DNA of 64,000 nucleotides from Nageia nagi (lineage: Eukaryota; Pinophyta), in contig JBITNC010000001.1 in NCBI GenBank assembly GCA_050084985.1, forward strand, positions 40,176,001 to 40,240,000, read 5' to 3'. Positions 43,300 to 55,060 of this stretch are shown one piece after another. The position numbers were made by a program, and so were the translations under genes. Position 1 is the stretch's first letter, and every line of letters begins with the position of its first letter. The notes beneath the pieces were generated by a model that saw only the letters and a program-made list of their open reading frames with translations, was not told where the DNA came from and did no database searches.

Positions 43300-44260
43300 C
43301 ATCTCATACAATCTTGACATCCTTTCTCAAAAAATGAGTAGATGGACTACATTTATCTCCAAGTTGGGAAATGAATCTTCTTACCAAATTTATCTTTTCT
43401 TGAAGACTCCTTAGTTTCTCTAGGTTCCTTGGAGTTGGCATGATTACTATGGATTTTACCTTTTTAGGATCTACCTCAATACCCATTTTTGAAACCATGA
43501 ATCCAAGCAAATTTCTTGAGGTAACACTAAAAACACACTTTTGAGGTTTGATTATAATATTATTCCCTTTTAATATTTGAAATACCTGAAGGAGGTCTAA
43601 ATGATCTTAGCCTTGCTTTTATTTGACCACCATGTCATCAACATATACCTCTACTAATTTATGAATGTTCTCATGGAACATTGATACCATAGGCCTTTGG
43701 TAAGTAGCATGTACAGTTTTCAATCCAAATGGCATAACCTTCTAATAAAAATTTCCCCATGGGGTAGTGAAAATAGTCTTATGTTGATCAACCAGATTGA
43801 TTAATATTTGGTTATATCCTAAAAATCCATCAATAAAAGATGAGATATCATGATTATAATAATATATACAATCATATCAATATTAGACAATTGAAAATCA
43901 TCTTTTGGACAACATTATTGATATCATGAAAATCAATACAAACCCTTATTTCTCCAGTAGGTTTTGTAATAGGAACAATGTTAGCCATCCATTTTGAATA
44001 ATCTATTAGTTTAATAAATCCAACATTCAAATATTTCTTTATTTATTTTCTAACTAACAATGCCTTAGAAGGATGCATCTTTATTTATTTTTGTTTAATT
44101 AGTTTGGCTCCTTCCTTTAGTAGTAAATTATGTATAACAAAAGAGGGATCTAAAAGAAGCATATCAACATAAGACCAAGAAAAATTCTTTTGATTTTCAA
44201 TAAATTTAATTTTTTACCTTTCTTTTTATGGTTTTGGAAGAGCTACTCCAACTTTGACCA
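43300..44260 (-). pseudogene. Reverse transcriptase, TAT-type element
   Basis: Fingers and palm are scattered over frames: VRKxIKKYLNVGFIK and WMANIVPITKPTGEIRVCID near 44,000 (RVCxDFxxxN motif), and EVYVDDMVV near 43,640 with the two catalytic Asp intact. The thumb is in the frame at 43,304-43,510: LGFMVSKMGIEVDPKKVKSI, MPTPRNLEKLRSLQEKINLV. At least ten stops or frame changes interrupt it. Confidence 0.88.
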
Positions 44261-45202
44261 ACTTTTTTTCATCACTTGTTTCAATATTGATGTTTTCTAG
44301 TTCTTCAGCTAGAAATGTTAATCTACCTGAAATACTTCATTAAAATTCACTTGTTGTTCAAAATAGGCATACTCATTAAGAATATAAATTTTATTCCTTT
44401 TATTTTAAAATATCATCATTAGTACTAAATCAATCAAACTCAAGTGGTATAGTATCATCAAGCTATAATTCTTCATCAATATCATTAGAAATTTCAATCA
44501 AATTGCATTATTTTTTAAACTTGATAGGTCCCATTGTTTGTTTTATATTTTGATTACTACCCAATCCATTTTTTAGTTTTTTGAGCTCCTAAAGAAGTAA
44601 GACAAGAAGACATTCCTTATTCTAATTTATCTTAACCCTCTCCTTTATATTTGCAATTTTTGATCATGTACTTATGAACAAAAGGAAATGCAAATATTTT
44701 ACCCATTACATTTTTAATGTGACCCTTCATTGACATATTTTGGATGGGTGATACTGCTGCTACAAAGCAAGATCCCCCATCATCTCCATTTTTTTTCACA
44801 TTACTACCAACCTTCAGGTAGTATAACATGCTATTGGCTACCTTCAACATTGATAATTTTTTGTCATCCCAAATATTTGACATACATGAACAAATCATGG
44901 TTTTCAATTTTGTATGTTCGCATACCTATTTCTACAACCTAAGGCTATTTTTCTATGTTTACCACTGGTGCACCTATTTCCAAAGGTACAATCTTATATC
45001 TAGGATAATTCATTATAAATTCTTCTAATTTTGCTACATTACATAAAGCATATGATTCTCAATCACCTATTACTATATGCATCTCACCCTAATATTCAAA
45101 TTTGAACCTACCATATAATGTAGATGGGACTGCATCCATATCATGAAGCCATGGTCTTCTTAACAACAAGTTATATGATAATTTTGAATCCATAACCTAA
45201 AA

Positions 45203-45499
45203 TTAAGTTTCAACTATTCTAACTCTTATTGTAACCAAAATTGTAATTATCCCCACTAGATTTTTGGATGAACTATCATATGGCTTAATTATGAATGTAG
45301 CTTCTTCTAAGGGGGGTATCTCTACAAATTTTTCTTGAAATTGTATCAAAAATTTATGAGAACATACATTAATAGCTGATCCATTATCTACCAATGTTCT
45401 TTTTATCTCCCATCCATCAATCATAGGTGTGTTATATAAAGCTAAGCATTCTGCAAGGAGGTCTTTACTAAGCTTTTTAGATCTATAAAATGAAATCAT
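45203..45499 (-). pseudogene. Aspartic protease, TAT-type element
   Basis: Frame MISFYRSKKLSKDLLAECLA leads to GWEIKRTLVDNGSAINVCSH, the typical TAT/Athila-like active site D-N-G-S. The remaining sequence IPPLEEATFIIKPYDSSSKN and LVGIITILVTI is the flap and C-terminal strand. It is the most intact protein of the element but has lost its links to gag and RT. Confidence 0.87.
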
Positions 45500-45900
45500 G
45501 TCACATTCCTTAATAGATATAAGTTTTTATAAAAAAATAGCAATATACATATTTGTAGAGACCATTTCTTTTTTTAAAAAAGCATATAATATCTCCTTGT
45601 GCATTTCAGATGTAGAGATGAGATCATACAAACTAATCTTGGTAGGAGTAATTTTCAATTGTTCAATCATGCTATAAGTTTTAGGATCAGGTGGGATACA
45701 TTTTTAGTAGTCATTGAATTTAGAATATGTCTTAAACACCCCTTTCATAATCCATCATAAATTTCTTTATCAACTAAAACTATGTTCACTATTACCTTTG
45801 GATTTGAATGTTTCTAAACAATTTCATATCTCCCTTGGGTAATGAGATCCATAATTATTGCCTCTATTGCTTTGTAAAAATTTGTAGCATGATCTTTTCT

Positions 45901-46900
45901 TTAATGATAAGTACAATAAGCATCATATTTTTCCATAAGAGTATTATCATATCGTGTTGTTTTTTCCAATGGATGCAATAAACCTCTTTTCATAAAATCC
46001 CTCATAATAAACCTTAGTTGAATTAGAAATATTTGTCTTATTTCTCTTATTGTAGTTGATCTTATCCATTTAGGTGGGGATACAAGTGCATTAGCCATAT
46101 TGACTATCTTTTCCTCCTTTTTTATGTATGTCCTATGACTCTCCTTATTGTAAGGAGTATATGAGTACTTGAGATCTCCTAACTTCAGTAGAACTTTCTC
46201 TTTTTGCAATAATTCTTCTACTAATACTTCAAATGCAATACTCTTAGTAGTTTTAGAATGCAAATTGATGATTAGTAAAATAAAATCTCTAAATATACCA
46301 TAAATTTCACTCTCATCCAATTTACTACAAACAGATTGCCATACCTTTTTGAACCTTGGAATATACTTATCTAGAGTTTCACTATTTTCTTGGTGCATTG
46401 CACATAACTCTATAATAGTTCCTTGCTCATTAACATTATGCTTGTATTGACCCATTAACTCTATTACCAATGAATTAAATGAATATATTGATGCCCTTGG
46501 AAAATCATATAACTATTGAATAACATCACCTTTTAAACTCCTTGGTAAAAATTTGACCATCAATCTTTCCTCCGATCCTAATTTCAACAAGCACTCCTCC
46601 TGAAAGCTGATAAGATGCTACTTTGGGTCTTGTTCCCCACTAAACATATCAAACATGGGGTCCTTATGCTTGGGTGGTAGGAGATAATTATAGATATCAT
46701 CTAATGAGGGTGAGGTAACTATGCCATAATAGTATTCTTCTTTTTTCTAGAATCTATTTTTATTCTCAAGATTGGTTAACCTTATAGCTTGTACTAGATC
46801 TAATACTGACTACAAACTACTACCAAAGCTTTGCATTGAAGCTATTTTGCTTCATAGAGTTTCTAATTATTTAGTCATTTACACTATCATTTCTAGAGCT
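45901..46900 (-). pseudogene. Gag, TAT-type element
   Basis: The 189-codon frame (45,901-46,470) is the C-terminal half of the Retrotrans_gag domain: MVIELMGQYKHNVNEQGTII, LCAMHQENSETLDKYIPRFK, VWQSVCSKLDESEIYGIF, then a helical stretch FEVLVEELLQKEKVLLKLGD and a basic tail. The upstream capsid half (LKGDVIQ and FPRASIYSF at about 46,480-46,540) is in the same strand after a stop. No zinc knuckle was seen. Confidence 0.85.
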
Positions 46901-47008
46901 TGTTCCATTTTCATATCATTGACAATGTAAAAATAGTCTATAAATACCATTAATAGCATATATCCCTTACAAAAATTTCATGACATCTTGCCACTAGGGA
47001 AAGATTCA

Positions 47009-47032
47009 TCAAAATTGTCAAATTCACCAAAA
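47009..47032 (-). other. Primer binding site region of the TAT-type element
   Basis: Directly inside the 5' LTR the minus strand reads TTTTGGTGAATTTGACA. The other TAT-type element has TTTTGGTGAACCTGACATG at the same place, so TGGTGAA(C/T)(C/T)TGACA is a shared primer site. I cannot name the tRNA with confidence. Confidence 0.7.
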
Positions 47033-47655
47033 TGTAGAGTAAAAATAATACACAAGTGATAACTTAAAGCACTATTTGTCCAAAATATAATATTAAAGCA
47101 TATATTAGAAATATGGCATCAAATGAACATCATAAACATTATGCCTTCATCAAATTTGCATCCACATGAAATATCAAAGATCATATATCAATCACTATAG
47201 CATATAATGAGAAAGCAATGCCACCAACGACCTAAGAACATGTTGCTTGCTATGTGAAATAATTAGATCTATGAATGAAAATAAATATGCATAAGAGAGA
47301 GATGAAGGGTTTAATATATCTATGTAGAGGTTGTGTTACAAAACATCATTGTTGGTTGGATAAAATGATATTCCATGTATTAGTATTTTTTCTCTTGATG
47401 TCTACTAATTGGTGATTTGTTGCCTTTGATATTATTTTATAGCAACATTTTGATCCTCTTTGATTCTTGGGATCATTGCATATTACATTATTTGTGGTGT
47501 CTTTCTTGATATTTGATAGTCTTTTACATCATATAATGAACCATTACATTGATTACATTTCCTTGGGTACATTTTACCCCTTTTTACAACAAATATTCCT
47601 TGATGCTATAAAATTAATTATTTAATATAAGGAAATTATTTTTTAGTTGTCTACA
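47033..47655 (-). repeat. 5' LTR of the TAT-type element
   Basis: Direct repeat of 39,286-39,915, beginning TGTAGAGT and ending GTTGTCTACA, flanked on the right by ATCAT. Minus-strand TATAAAAT at 47,434-47,441 corresponds in position to TATAAATG of the other LTR. Confidence 0.95.
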
Positions 47656-47660
47656 ATCAT
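47656..47660. repeat. Target-site duplication ATCAT (right)
   Basis: Matches 39,281-39,285. Confidence 0.92.
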
Positions 47661-48231
47661 GCTCATCATTTTTAGAAATGACACCTTCATTGAACAAAGC
47701 TCCCATCATAATAAAGTTATAAAAGGAGAGACCAACAAGGCATGAACATCTTCTCACCAACATTTGTTAAACACTAGCCAAGGTATTTTTTGTTGTTTTA
47801 TCCAATTTCCTCCCTTACTTCCATTTCATAATCAACCATTCTCATCCCATTCCTTTCTGTCATAACCACACCATTGCTAATGTGCAACCATTACAATTAT
47901 TTCTAGACTCTATAACCTAGAGGCTTTAAATCTTGAAAGCATTATTTGATCAAGGATTTTAAGGGTTAGGAATAGCATATTTTAGGCCTCAAAACTATAA
48001 TTTGATCATATATTTAAAAATTTATTATCATATTATATTTCTTTTATGTTTATTGTTATAGGCATGGTAATACTAATTTTTGGCAAATCAATATGATGGT
48101 ATTCCCTTTGATTATTATCTCTTTGTGTATTTGAAATGAGTAGCCAAACATTATACGATATTACATTATTTGAATATTGTATAATCACCTTCTTCTACAA
48201 TACTTTAATGCTTTCATTACATTATTTGAAT
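47661..48231. other. Spacer between the two TAT-type elements
   Basis: About 570 bp, no recognised feature. It is the right flank of one insertion and left flank of the next, so presumably older DNA. Confidence 0.5.
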
Positions 48232-48236
48232 GAATG
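48232..48236. repeat. Target-site duplication GAATG (left)
   Basis: GAATG precedes TGTTATCACTT and is matched by GAATG at 52,570-52,574. Confidence 0.82.
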
Positions 48237-49018
48237 TGTTATCACTTAAAATTAATTTATGGATTTAATTTAATACATTAGGAAATATGTGTCCACACTT
48301 ATACACATCTAGTTCAAGAGTATTAATGCTATTTTGTGTATGATTAATATATATCATTGACTTACTATATTCTTGTTTATGTAGGTACATGCCAACCTAA
48401 GGAGTAGGTCATATTATTATCTATATAAATAGGGATCTAATATTAGGTCCACATCAAAGAGATACATGATCCCATATCTAGTCTTGATGATGGTAGTCCT
48501 TTAGGTGTCTATTGACATTGCCATTCAAGGTTGGTTTTGTGTACTTTCTTATGTGAGCATCTTGACAATTGGTAGTTTATCTAAGTATCAAAATTGAGAT
48601 CATCAAGATTCCATGTAGAGGCACAGTGTCGATTTGGAATAAAATATATTCTAACAAATACCATCGATGCCCCTCTATAGATGAAAATAAATCATCAATG
48701 CTCCTTTTGAGCATGCATTAAACTGCTTGTGGCCCTCTTTCTAGATCATCTTGCTCCATGACTTTGAGTGCAGACTCCATTGGTTGTTGGAGCTTTGTCA
48801 TTATCTTTTGTTCATCAATATTAGGTACATTCCATGAGGTAAGTACACAAACTTAGTCTTGTTTGGTAATATCATTTCAATTCTAGTTATTCATTATCTT
48901 CTATATTAGATTGTCTTATTATAAATTGCTATCTATTAGCTTAGAATTTACAAATTTTCTTTTGGGACTATAGTTATTTATTTATTTGCATTCTCAAATA
49001 CATTTTTATTTGTAAACA
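48237..49018 (+). repeat. 5' LTR of the second TAT-type element
   Basis: TGTTATCAC ... TTGTAAACA, with matching TGTT/AACA ends. TATA box CTATATAAATAGGG at 48,421. Confidence 0.83.
48421..48434 (+). promoter_or_regulatory. TATA box of the second TAT-type LTR
   Basis: CTATATAAATAGGG is a near-consensus plant TATA box at position 185 of the LTR; transcription would begin near 48,455. Confidence 0.7.
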
Positions 49019-49021
49019 TTT

Positions 49022-49037
49022 TGGTGAACCTGACATG
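49022..49037 (+). other. Primer binding site of the second TAT-type element
   Basis: TGGTGAACCTGACATG, three bases inside the LTR end; it begins with TGG as all tRNA-derived sites do and corresponds to the site in the element at 39.3-47.7 kb. Confidence 0.8.
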
Positions 49038-49372
49038 AATCATAAGTAGTTATGCTAAAATCCTAGGGTTTTAGTTAGGAATAATAAGCAATTTTGTGAG
49101 TTGTTTTAGACATGGATTAGTTAAGAATATTCTTGCAAAGTCTTTCAAGAAGATATCTTGATGAGATCTTGAGAGATATTCAATGTGATAGACTAGAAGC
49201 ATCTAATGAAGGAGCTGACTATGGTGATGGAAGTAACAATGATAACATTTAGGTTACTATTGAGGGTATGCAAAGATAGATTAAGCAATTAGCAAAAGGA
49301 TCAAGAGGATTAGTTTAGCCAAATAATTCAATTGAGTTTAGTATCCCTATATGTGATGAGATCCATTTATAC

Positions 49373-49960
49373 ATGACACCATCAAATTATAAAGATCCCA
49401 AGTTTTGTAAATTTAGTGGGGAGGGATATTCCAGGAGATATTTGCAAGGGTTTAAAGATGAGTGTGTGCTCAAAATCACAATGGGTTCAAGATTACAAGT
49501 GAAGTTCTTTCCTCATAGTTTGGAAGGAGAGGCTCATGAACGGTTCTATTATCTACTTGAAAGGTTAGTTACATCATTTCAAGAATTGAGCAACTTATTT
49601 CTAGAATAGTATAAGCATAATATCAAACATGAAGTTATGATTTTGGATCTATGTGTTATGAGGCAAGATAATAATGAAAATCTTGAAAAGTTTGTTGTAC
49701 AATTCAAGAAGACATGGAAACAAATCAAAACAAAGCTCATGGAAAAAGAGGTAAATAATATCTTCAAGGATGTTGTCATATTGTCTAGCTAGGCATGAAA
49801 AGAGGACTCACAAACATTGTCTAGATGTACATCTTGCTTTGGTGAATCTATGGAGGATAAAATCAAAGGGTTGGGAGAGTTGCCATTTCCCATACCATTA
49901 GAATTAGAAATGACTTGGTTGAATGAAGAGATATAGGAGGTCAAAATTGGTTCTCAAGAG
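49373..49960 (+). pseudogene. Gag fragment, second TAT-type element
   Basis: A 78-codon frame, MTPSNYKDPKFCKFSGEGYS, RRYLQGFKDECVLKITMGSR and LQVKFFPHSLEGEAHERFYY, is the Retrotrans_gag capsid region (F-x-x-S-L-E-G-x-A pattern). A second piece in another frame, IQTWKQIKTKLMEKE-like, follows to 49,830. The sequence then jumps to the RT thumb at about 49,975, so protease and most of RT are missing. Confidence 0.8.
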
Positions 49961-49969
49961 ACATTGTGA

Positions 49970-50640
49970 TTCTTAAAAATGAGAAAACTCTTGGGGCAAA
50001 TTGTCTCTAGGAGAGGAGTTGAAGTGGATCCAACAAAAATTAAAGCTATCATAGAAATGTCTCCTCCTACAAATCTTAAGCAATTGAGAAGCCTCTAAGG
50101 TAATATTCAAGCTATTAAAAGATTCATTTGTCAATTAATAGATAATATAGCTACTATGTCTCATTTACTTAAGAAAGAAGTTGAGTTTAAATGGGATGTT
50201 AAGTGTCAAGAAGCATTTGATAAAATAAAAGAGTATTTGCTACATCCATCAATATTAGCTCCATATAGGCATGGAGAACTTATTTGGCTCTATGTCTTGA
50301 ATACAAAACATGCATTTGGGATAATGTTGGCAAAGAAAGAAGAAGATAGTAAAGCAAGAGCAATCTATTTTATTAGCAGAACATTGAAAGAATATGAAAC
50401 CAGGTACACACCCATTGAGAAGTTATGTCAATGTATAGTGTTTACTATTGAGAAGTTGAGTTATTATATGATTAATAGCACAACACATGTACTTACTCAA
50501 GTAAACACATTAAGATATTTAATGTCAAAACCATGTCTCAATGGAAGGTCAGCAAAATGGATCATGCTACTTTAGGAGTTTGACCTCAAGTTTATGAAAT
50601 AAAAAACAGTTAAAGGGCAAGCAGTCATAGATTTTGTTGT
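49970..50640 (+). pseudogene. RT thumb and gypsy RNase H, second TAT-type element
   Basis: The same plus frame runs from LGQIVSRRGVEVDPTKIKAI (RT thumb, near 50,000), with one stop, into the 139-codon open frame at 50,156-50,575: MSHLLKKEVEFKWDVKCQEA, FDKIKEYLLHPSILAPYRHG, LYVLNTKHAFGIMLAKKEED, YFISRTLKEYETRYTPIEKL and INSTTHVLTQVNTLRYLMSK. In the RNase H part the first acidic site (usually D) is Asn, while the ETRYTPIEK Glu is retained. Confidence 0.88.
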
Positions 50641-50869
50641 AAAATTTCCCATGGAAAGTAGTACAAAAATTAGAGAAGAATTTCAAGATGAATGTGCTTT
50701 GGAAAAAATTGCAAAATGTGTAGAATAGAACCACTTATGACCTTTTAAAGAAAATAGGAATGTTAGCATTCCTTTTTCAGAGGTATCAAAACACTAGAAA
50801 ATGTATTTTGATAGATTATAGTGTATGCAAGGTTCAGAAGTAGGAATAACATTGATATCACCTCAGAAT

Positions 50870-51370
50870 GATGTTACTCCTATGTCATACAAACTATAAT
50901 TTGAATGTACTAACAATATGGTAGAATATGAAACTCTCATATTAGGATTGAAAGCAACTATAGAGATCGGTATTATGCATTTGCATATTTATGGGGATTC
51001 AAAGCTAATAGTAAATCAAGTCAATGAGATCTACAATACCAAGGATGAGAAGCTTATTCCATATAAATTCCTTATTGCAAAACTCCTAACTTGCTTTCAA
51101 GAGTATTGATTAGAAAACATTCCAAGGAACAATAACAGGTTGGCTGATGTAATGGCAAGTGCAGCTTCACTTATACTAATTGAGATAGAAGGTAGGGAGA
51201 CTACTTTCACTATCAAGAACTTGGGCACCTCATCAATTATTGAGGATGATGTAAAAATGATATGTTTTGCTCAAAAGGTTGGTTATGAGGTAAGTCCTTG
51301 GTATCAACACATATTCAAATATTTGAGGGATAACTTTATTGATGCCACACTTGATAAGAGAGAATAGATT
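50870..51370 (+). pseudogene. Archaeal-type RNase H and linker, second TAT-type element
   Basis: ECTNNMVEYETLILGLKATI at about 50,905-50,960 with the catalytic Glu and IYGDSKLIVNQVNEIYNTKD with the Asp identify the extra RNase H. The domain's N-terminus (YFDRL, GITLISPQND) is in the same frame but with stops. The linker DVMASAASLILIEIEGRETT (51,140-51,367) parallels the linker of the other TAT element, confirming close kinship of the two families. Confidence 0.9.
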
Positions 51371-51499
51371 AGAATAAAAAGGCTTACTATGAAATATGTC
51401 ATTATTGGTGATATACTTTATAAGAGATAGTTTAATGGTATTATTTTGAGATTTCTTCATGATTAGGAGATTGAAACAACATTGGAGCATGCTCATGGA

Positions 51500-52463
51500 G
51501 GGGCATGTGGAGGTTATTTCAATGGAAGATCAGTTTATGGCAAGTTGATTAGGATGGGTTATTGATGGCCCACCATGGAACATGATTGTTATGAACATGT
51601 TAAGAAGTGTGAACAATGTCAAAAGCATGCACACTTAGAATTAACAACTACTCAAGAGTTGAACTATGTTACATCACCATGGCCTTTCTCAATGTGGGAT
51701 TTGGATTTCATGGGTGTTATCAATACTCCATCTAGTGAGGGGCATAATTTTATCTTGGTTGCCACCAAATACTACACTAAATGGGTTGAGGCAATTCCTT
51801 TGAAAATAGCTATACAAAAACATGTTATCAATTTCATTAGGGAATATATCATTTATATATTTGGCATACCTCAAAGGTTAATCATGGATAATGGTGCAAA
51901 TTTTATAGGAAAAGATATCAAAGAATTTTGTAAAAACATGAAGGTTGAATAAAAGATTTTCTTCAGTTTACTATCTCCAAGGAAATGGACAAGCTGAAGC
52001 AACAAATAAAATAATCAAGAAGATATTGGAAAAAACTATCAAAAAGAATGGTAGGGATTGGCATGATCAATTACCATATGCTTTATGGGCATATAGAACA
52101 AGTGAAATAACAACAATAGGTGCTACTCCATACTCTCTTATGTATGATGATGAAGTAGTCATTCCTCTTGAAATTGAGATCCCTCCTTTGAGAATTGCAC
52201 TCAAAGATATCATGAAGGGACCATAATAGTGGGAATCAAGGTTAAATTAGCTAGAGGCATTATAAAAGAAAAGAATTAATGCACTGGAACATCTCAAAAC
52301 ATATCAATAAAGAATAATGAGGGCCTATAGAAAGAAAATGGTGCCCAAAGCATTTGATGTTGGTGATATGGTTCTCCAAGAGAACATTTCTAACACTATA
52401 GCAAAGGATGAACTTAAAGGAAAGTTTGAACTAAATTGGGTTGGTACATACATCATCATAGAG
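51500..52463 (+). pseudogene. Integrase, second TAT-type element
   Basis: Zinc-binding part HDCYEHVKKCEQCQKHAH (H...C-x-x-C), core WDLDFMGVINTPSSEGHNFI with the first catalytic Asp, LVATKYYTKWVEAIPLK, GIPQRLIMDNGANFIGKDIK with the second Asp, and after a stop YYLQGNGQAEATNKIIKKIL with the Glu. Then WHDQLPYALWAYRTSEITTI and GATPYSLMYDDEVVIPLEI, the normal C-terminal continuation. It ends abruptly at VGTYIIIEV at 52,463, where the LTR remnant begins. Only two early stops break the core, so this is the best preserved integrase in the window. Confidence 0.93.
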
Positions 52464-52569
52464 GTCTTGTTATAAATTGCTATCCATCAACTCAAAATTT
52501 ACAAATATTCTTTTAGGACTATAGGTATTTATTTATTTTCATTCTCAAATACACTTTTATTTGTAAATA
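52464..52569 (+). repeat. 3' LTR remnant (last 106 bp) of the second TAT-type element
   Basis: GTCTTGTTATAAATTGCTAT ... TTGTAAATA aligns gap-free with 48,913-49,018 (GTCTTATTATAAATTGCTAT ... TTGTAAACA). Followed by GAATG. Confidence 0.92.
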
Positions 52570-52574
52570 GAATG
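52570..52574. repeat. Target-site duplication GAATG (right)
   Basis: Matches 48,232-48,236. Confidence 0.82.
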
Positions 52575-53640
52575 ATATTGAGATATTGTAAATCTATGTT
52601 TCTCCCACACCCATGACTTCATATTCCCAATGGTAACATGCACCCATCTTTTTCTTTATTAAATATATTGTGTATGATATTTAGATCACTTTCTTATATT
52701 AATCCCTTTTTATTTTATTATTTTATAGGTTATCCATTAGCTAAATCATAAATCTAAATGAAAGGCTATTATAGAGCTATATTCTAAGGAATTTAGAATA
52801 GAATATATAGAATTATCATCAACCAATTTAAGATAAGCTTGAAAAGGGGATTATAGCTAGATAATCCTATATATATGTTGACAACAAGGAGAGTCAAAAA
52901 CTTGTGACACTATATTTATCCATACACTAAAGGGATGTTAACTCTTATCAAAATAAGCCTTTGATACTATTCCCTTGGGTAAACTTCTAAAGTGTATGAT
53001 CAAATTAGAAATACCTTCTAATCTAAGATTAAAAATTTATAGACTTTATGAGTGAGTTTTCACTAAAAAAAAAAATAATAAAAAGTGATTTATGAATTCA
53101 AGAGAATTAAAATAAACAATAATGGAGCAATACAATAATAATAATGGAAGAACTGAACATGAACAACAATATATTAATGCAAAATGAAATTACAATATGA
53201 AGTTCAAGAATGAACCTTCATATAGTATTCAATAGTGAAATTTATAGAATTAAAAGATATGTATGTAATACACTTGTGTAATCCAACTAAATAAAGTTAT
53301 GAAGTATACTAATCGCTAATAATTGAAGCTAACTACATTCTACACTTGGCAATTACACTAGGTCAAACTAGGAAAGAATAAAAAAATGTATAAAATTAAG
53401 TAAAAATACCTTCAAGATTTGGTGAAATGAAGGAAATTTATGTTTAATTCTAACCAATGGGTTTTAGTTTAGTTGGTTAAGATAGATTGGTTGGATGAGC
53501 ATCAATTGGTAGATCTGGGGGTTGATTAGATGGTTATCGGTTGGAACTAGCTAATCTGCAAGCCATTATTTGATCAGTAAAATATGCAAACTTAAAATTT
53601 GCACTTAGTACAAGTGCTAAGTCTCCAATATTATACCCCT
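52575..53640. other. AT-rich stretch, possibly including the 3' LTR of the copia remnant
   Basis: Adjacent to the RNase H end of the copia remnant the minus strand reads AAGGGGTATAATATTGGAGA, resembling a polypurine tract and LTR start that have mutated. No matching second LTR was found, so the LTR is not annotated. Confidence 0.4.
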
Positions 53641-54080
53641 TGATGCAAAGAGGGCTCACCATGGAGTCTTTGAGCATCATATACTAAGCCTTGATAACAC
53701 CTTTCATAAATATATCAACCCAATTAATCTTGATATTGCAATATTGAACCTTAATTTGTCTCTTCTCTACCATATTTCAAATGAAATGGTACTTCAATTA
53801 AAAGTGATTTAACTTGTTATGGTGGATGGGATTATGTTTCAATTGAATGACACTCTAGTTGTAATAGTAAAGGATGGCTAGTCCATATTATTTCTCACCA
53901 ATCTCTTCAACCAACTTTATCAACCATAATGCTTAAGCATTAGCTGTTGTAAGGGAAATATACTCCATTTCACAAGAGGAAAGTGCTACTATATATTTAT
54001 TATTGTATCTACATATAATCAATATTAAACTAAGTGAGAAACACTACCTAGAACTAGAATTTCTATCATTAAGATTGCTT
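53640..54080 (-). pseudogene. RNase H end, copia remnant
   Basis: After the last RT motif the minus strand gives HIVALSSCEMEYIS-like (STEAEY) pieces near 53,940 and an IKINWVDIFMKGVI tail near 53,700 corresponding to the VADIFTK ending of copia RNase H. Many stops. Confidence 0.6.
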
Positions 54081-54082
54081 CC

Positions 54083-55060
54083 CTAATCACTATCATTGTA
54101 GCCTGCAAGTTCCATCTTCTCTACATGAGAGTAATGGAGATCAAAATTGATGGTTCCTTTCACATATATCAAAATTATATTGGTATATTTCATGTGAAAA
54201 ATGTAAGGATCATTCATGTCTCTAGACACCATTAAGATAGCAAATTGGATATGAGGCCTAGTATTATAAAGAAACATGAGACTACCTATAATGCTCCTAA
54301 ATTCTATTACATTGGCTTTTAGAGGATTATCTTCTTTGCAAAGAAACTCTCCATGATATACTTGATTCAAAATAGAGGTACAATTATCCATTCCATATTT
54401 TTTGAGCATATATCTTGCATACTTGCTTTGATAAATGAAAATTTGATCTTGACATTGGTGGACTTCCATACTAAGAAAGTGCCTCATGAGGCCTAGATTC
54501 TTCATATCAAACTCATACATCAAATCGATCCTAAATTTGTTATTCATGATGGAATCAATTCCCATATAAATTACATCATTAACATAAAGAGAAAAAATAA
54601 AAATATAATTACCTTCTCTCTTGATGTAGAGTGTTGGCTCATTTCTTCTCCTAGTGAGCCCAAACCTTCAAAAGTATCCATCAATCCAAGTGTACCAAGC
54701 TCTTAAAGCTTGCTCGAGGCCATACAAGGCCTTATTGATCTTGTACACATGTTTATCTTTACCTTGCACTTGAAATCATTAAGGTTGTTGCACATAAACC
54801 TCCTCATCCAAGTAGCCACTCAAGAATGCACTTTTTACATCTATGTGGTGTACATTCCAAGTATTTTGGGATGCCAATGAGAGAAGCATTCTTACTATTT
54901 CTTATCTTGGAACTAGGGAAAAAGTCTCTTCATAATCCACTCTAAAAGTTTGTGTGAACCTTTTGGAAACCAATCTAGTTTTGTGTCTCTCAATTATTTC
55001 ATCATTGTTATATTTAATTTTGTAAACCCAATTAGAGCATACACATATATTCCCTTTGAG
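54083..55060 (-). pseudogene. Reverse transcriptase (RVT_2), copia remnant
   Basis: Visible landmarks in order: KRFTQTFRVDYEETFSLVPR, ASQNTWNVHHIDVKSAFLSG, YLDEEVYVQQP, then ALYGLEQALRAWYTW, the active-site region FIFSLYVNDVIYMG where the YVDD box reads YVND, and the 160-codon frame 54,083-54,565 (FRIDLMYEFDMKNLGLMRHF, LSMEVHQCQDQIFIYQSKYA). The Asp-to-Asn change plus several stops inactivate it. Confidence 0.92.

Larger units (their letters stand above)
39286..47655 (-). mobile_element. Full-length Ty3/gypsy element of TAT (dual RNase H) type, 8.37 kb
   Basis: LTRs of 630 and 623 bp with terminal TGTAGA/TCTACA, polypurine tract, gag, protease, RT, RNase H, a second archaeal-type RNase H and integrase follow on the minus strand, with a perfect duplication ATCAT. 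The second RNase H places it in the TAT/Ogre-like branch (known diagnostic feature). Between integrase and the 3' LTR there is 1.2 kb of extra sequence with a 191-bp tandem array. All genes carry stops. LTRs differ at roughly one site in seven or eight by eye, so this is an old copy. Confidence 0.93.
48237..52569 (+). mobile_element. Second TAT-type gypsy element, internally deleted, 4.33 kb
   Basis: A complete 782-bp 5' LTR (48,237-49,018), primer site, gag fragment, RT thumb, RNase H, archaeal-type RNase H and integrase lie on the plus strand. The 3' LTR is reduced to its last 106 bp (52,464-52,569), which match 48,913-49,018 base for base in length, and it is followed by the duplication GAATG. 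The protease, the RT fingers and palm, the integrase C-terminus, the 3' UTR and most of the 3' LTR have been deleted after insertion. Orientation is opposite to the neighbouring TAT element and the LTRs are unrelated to those of that element. Confidence 0.87.
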
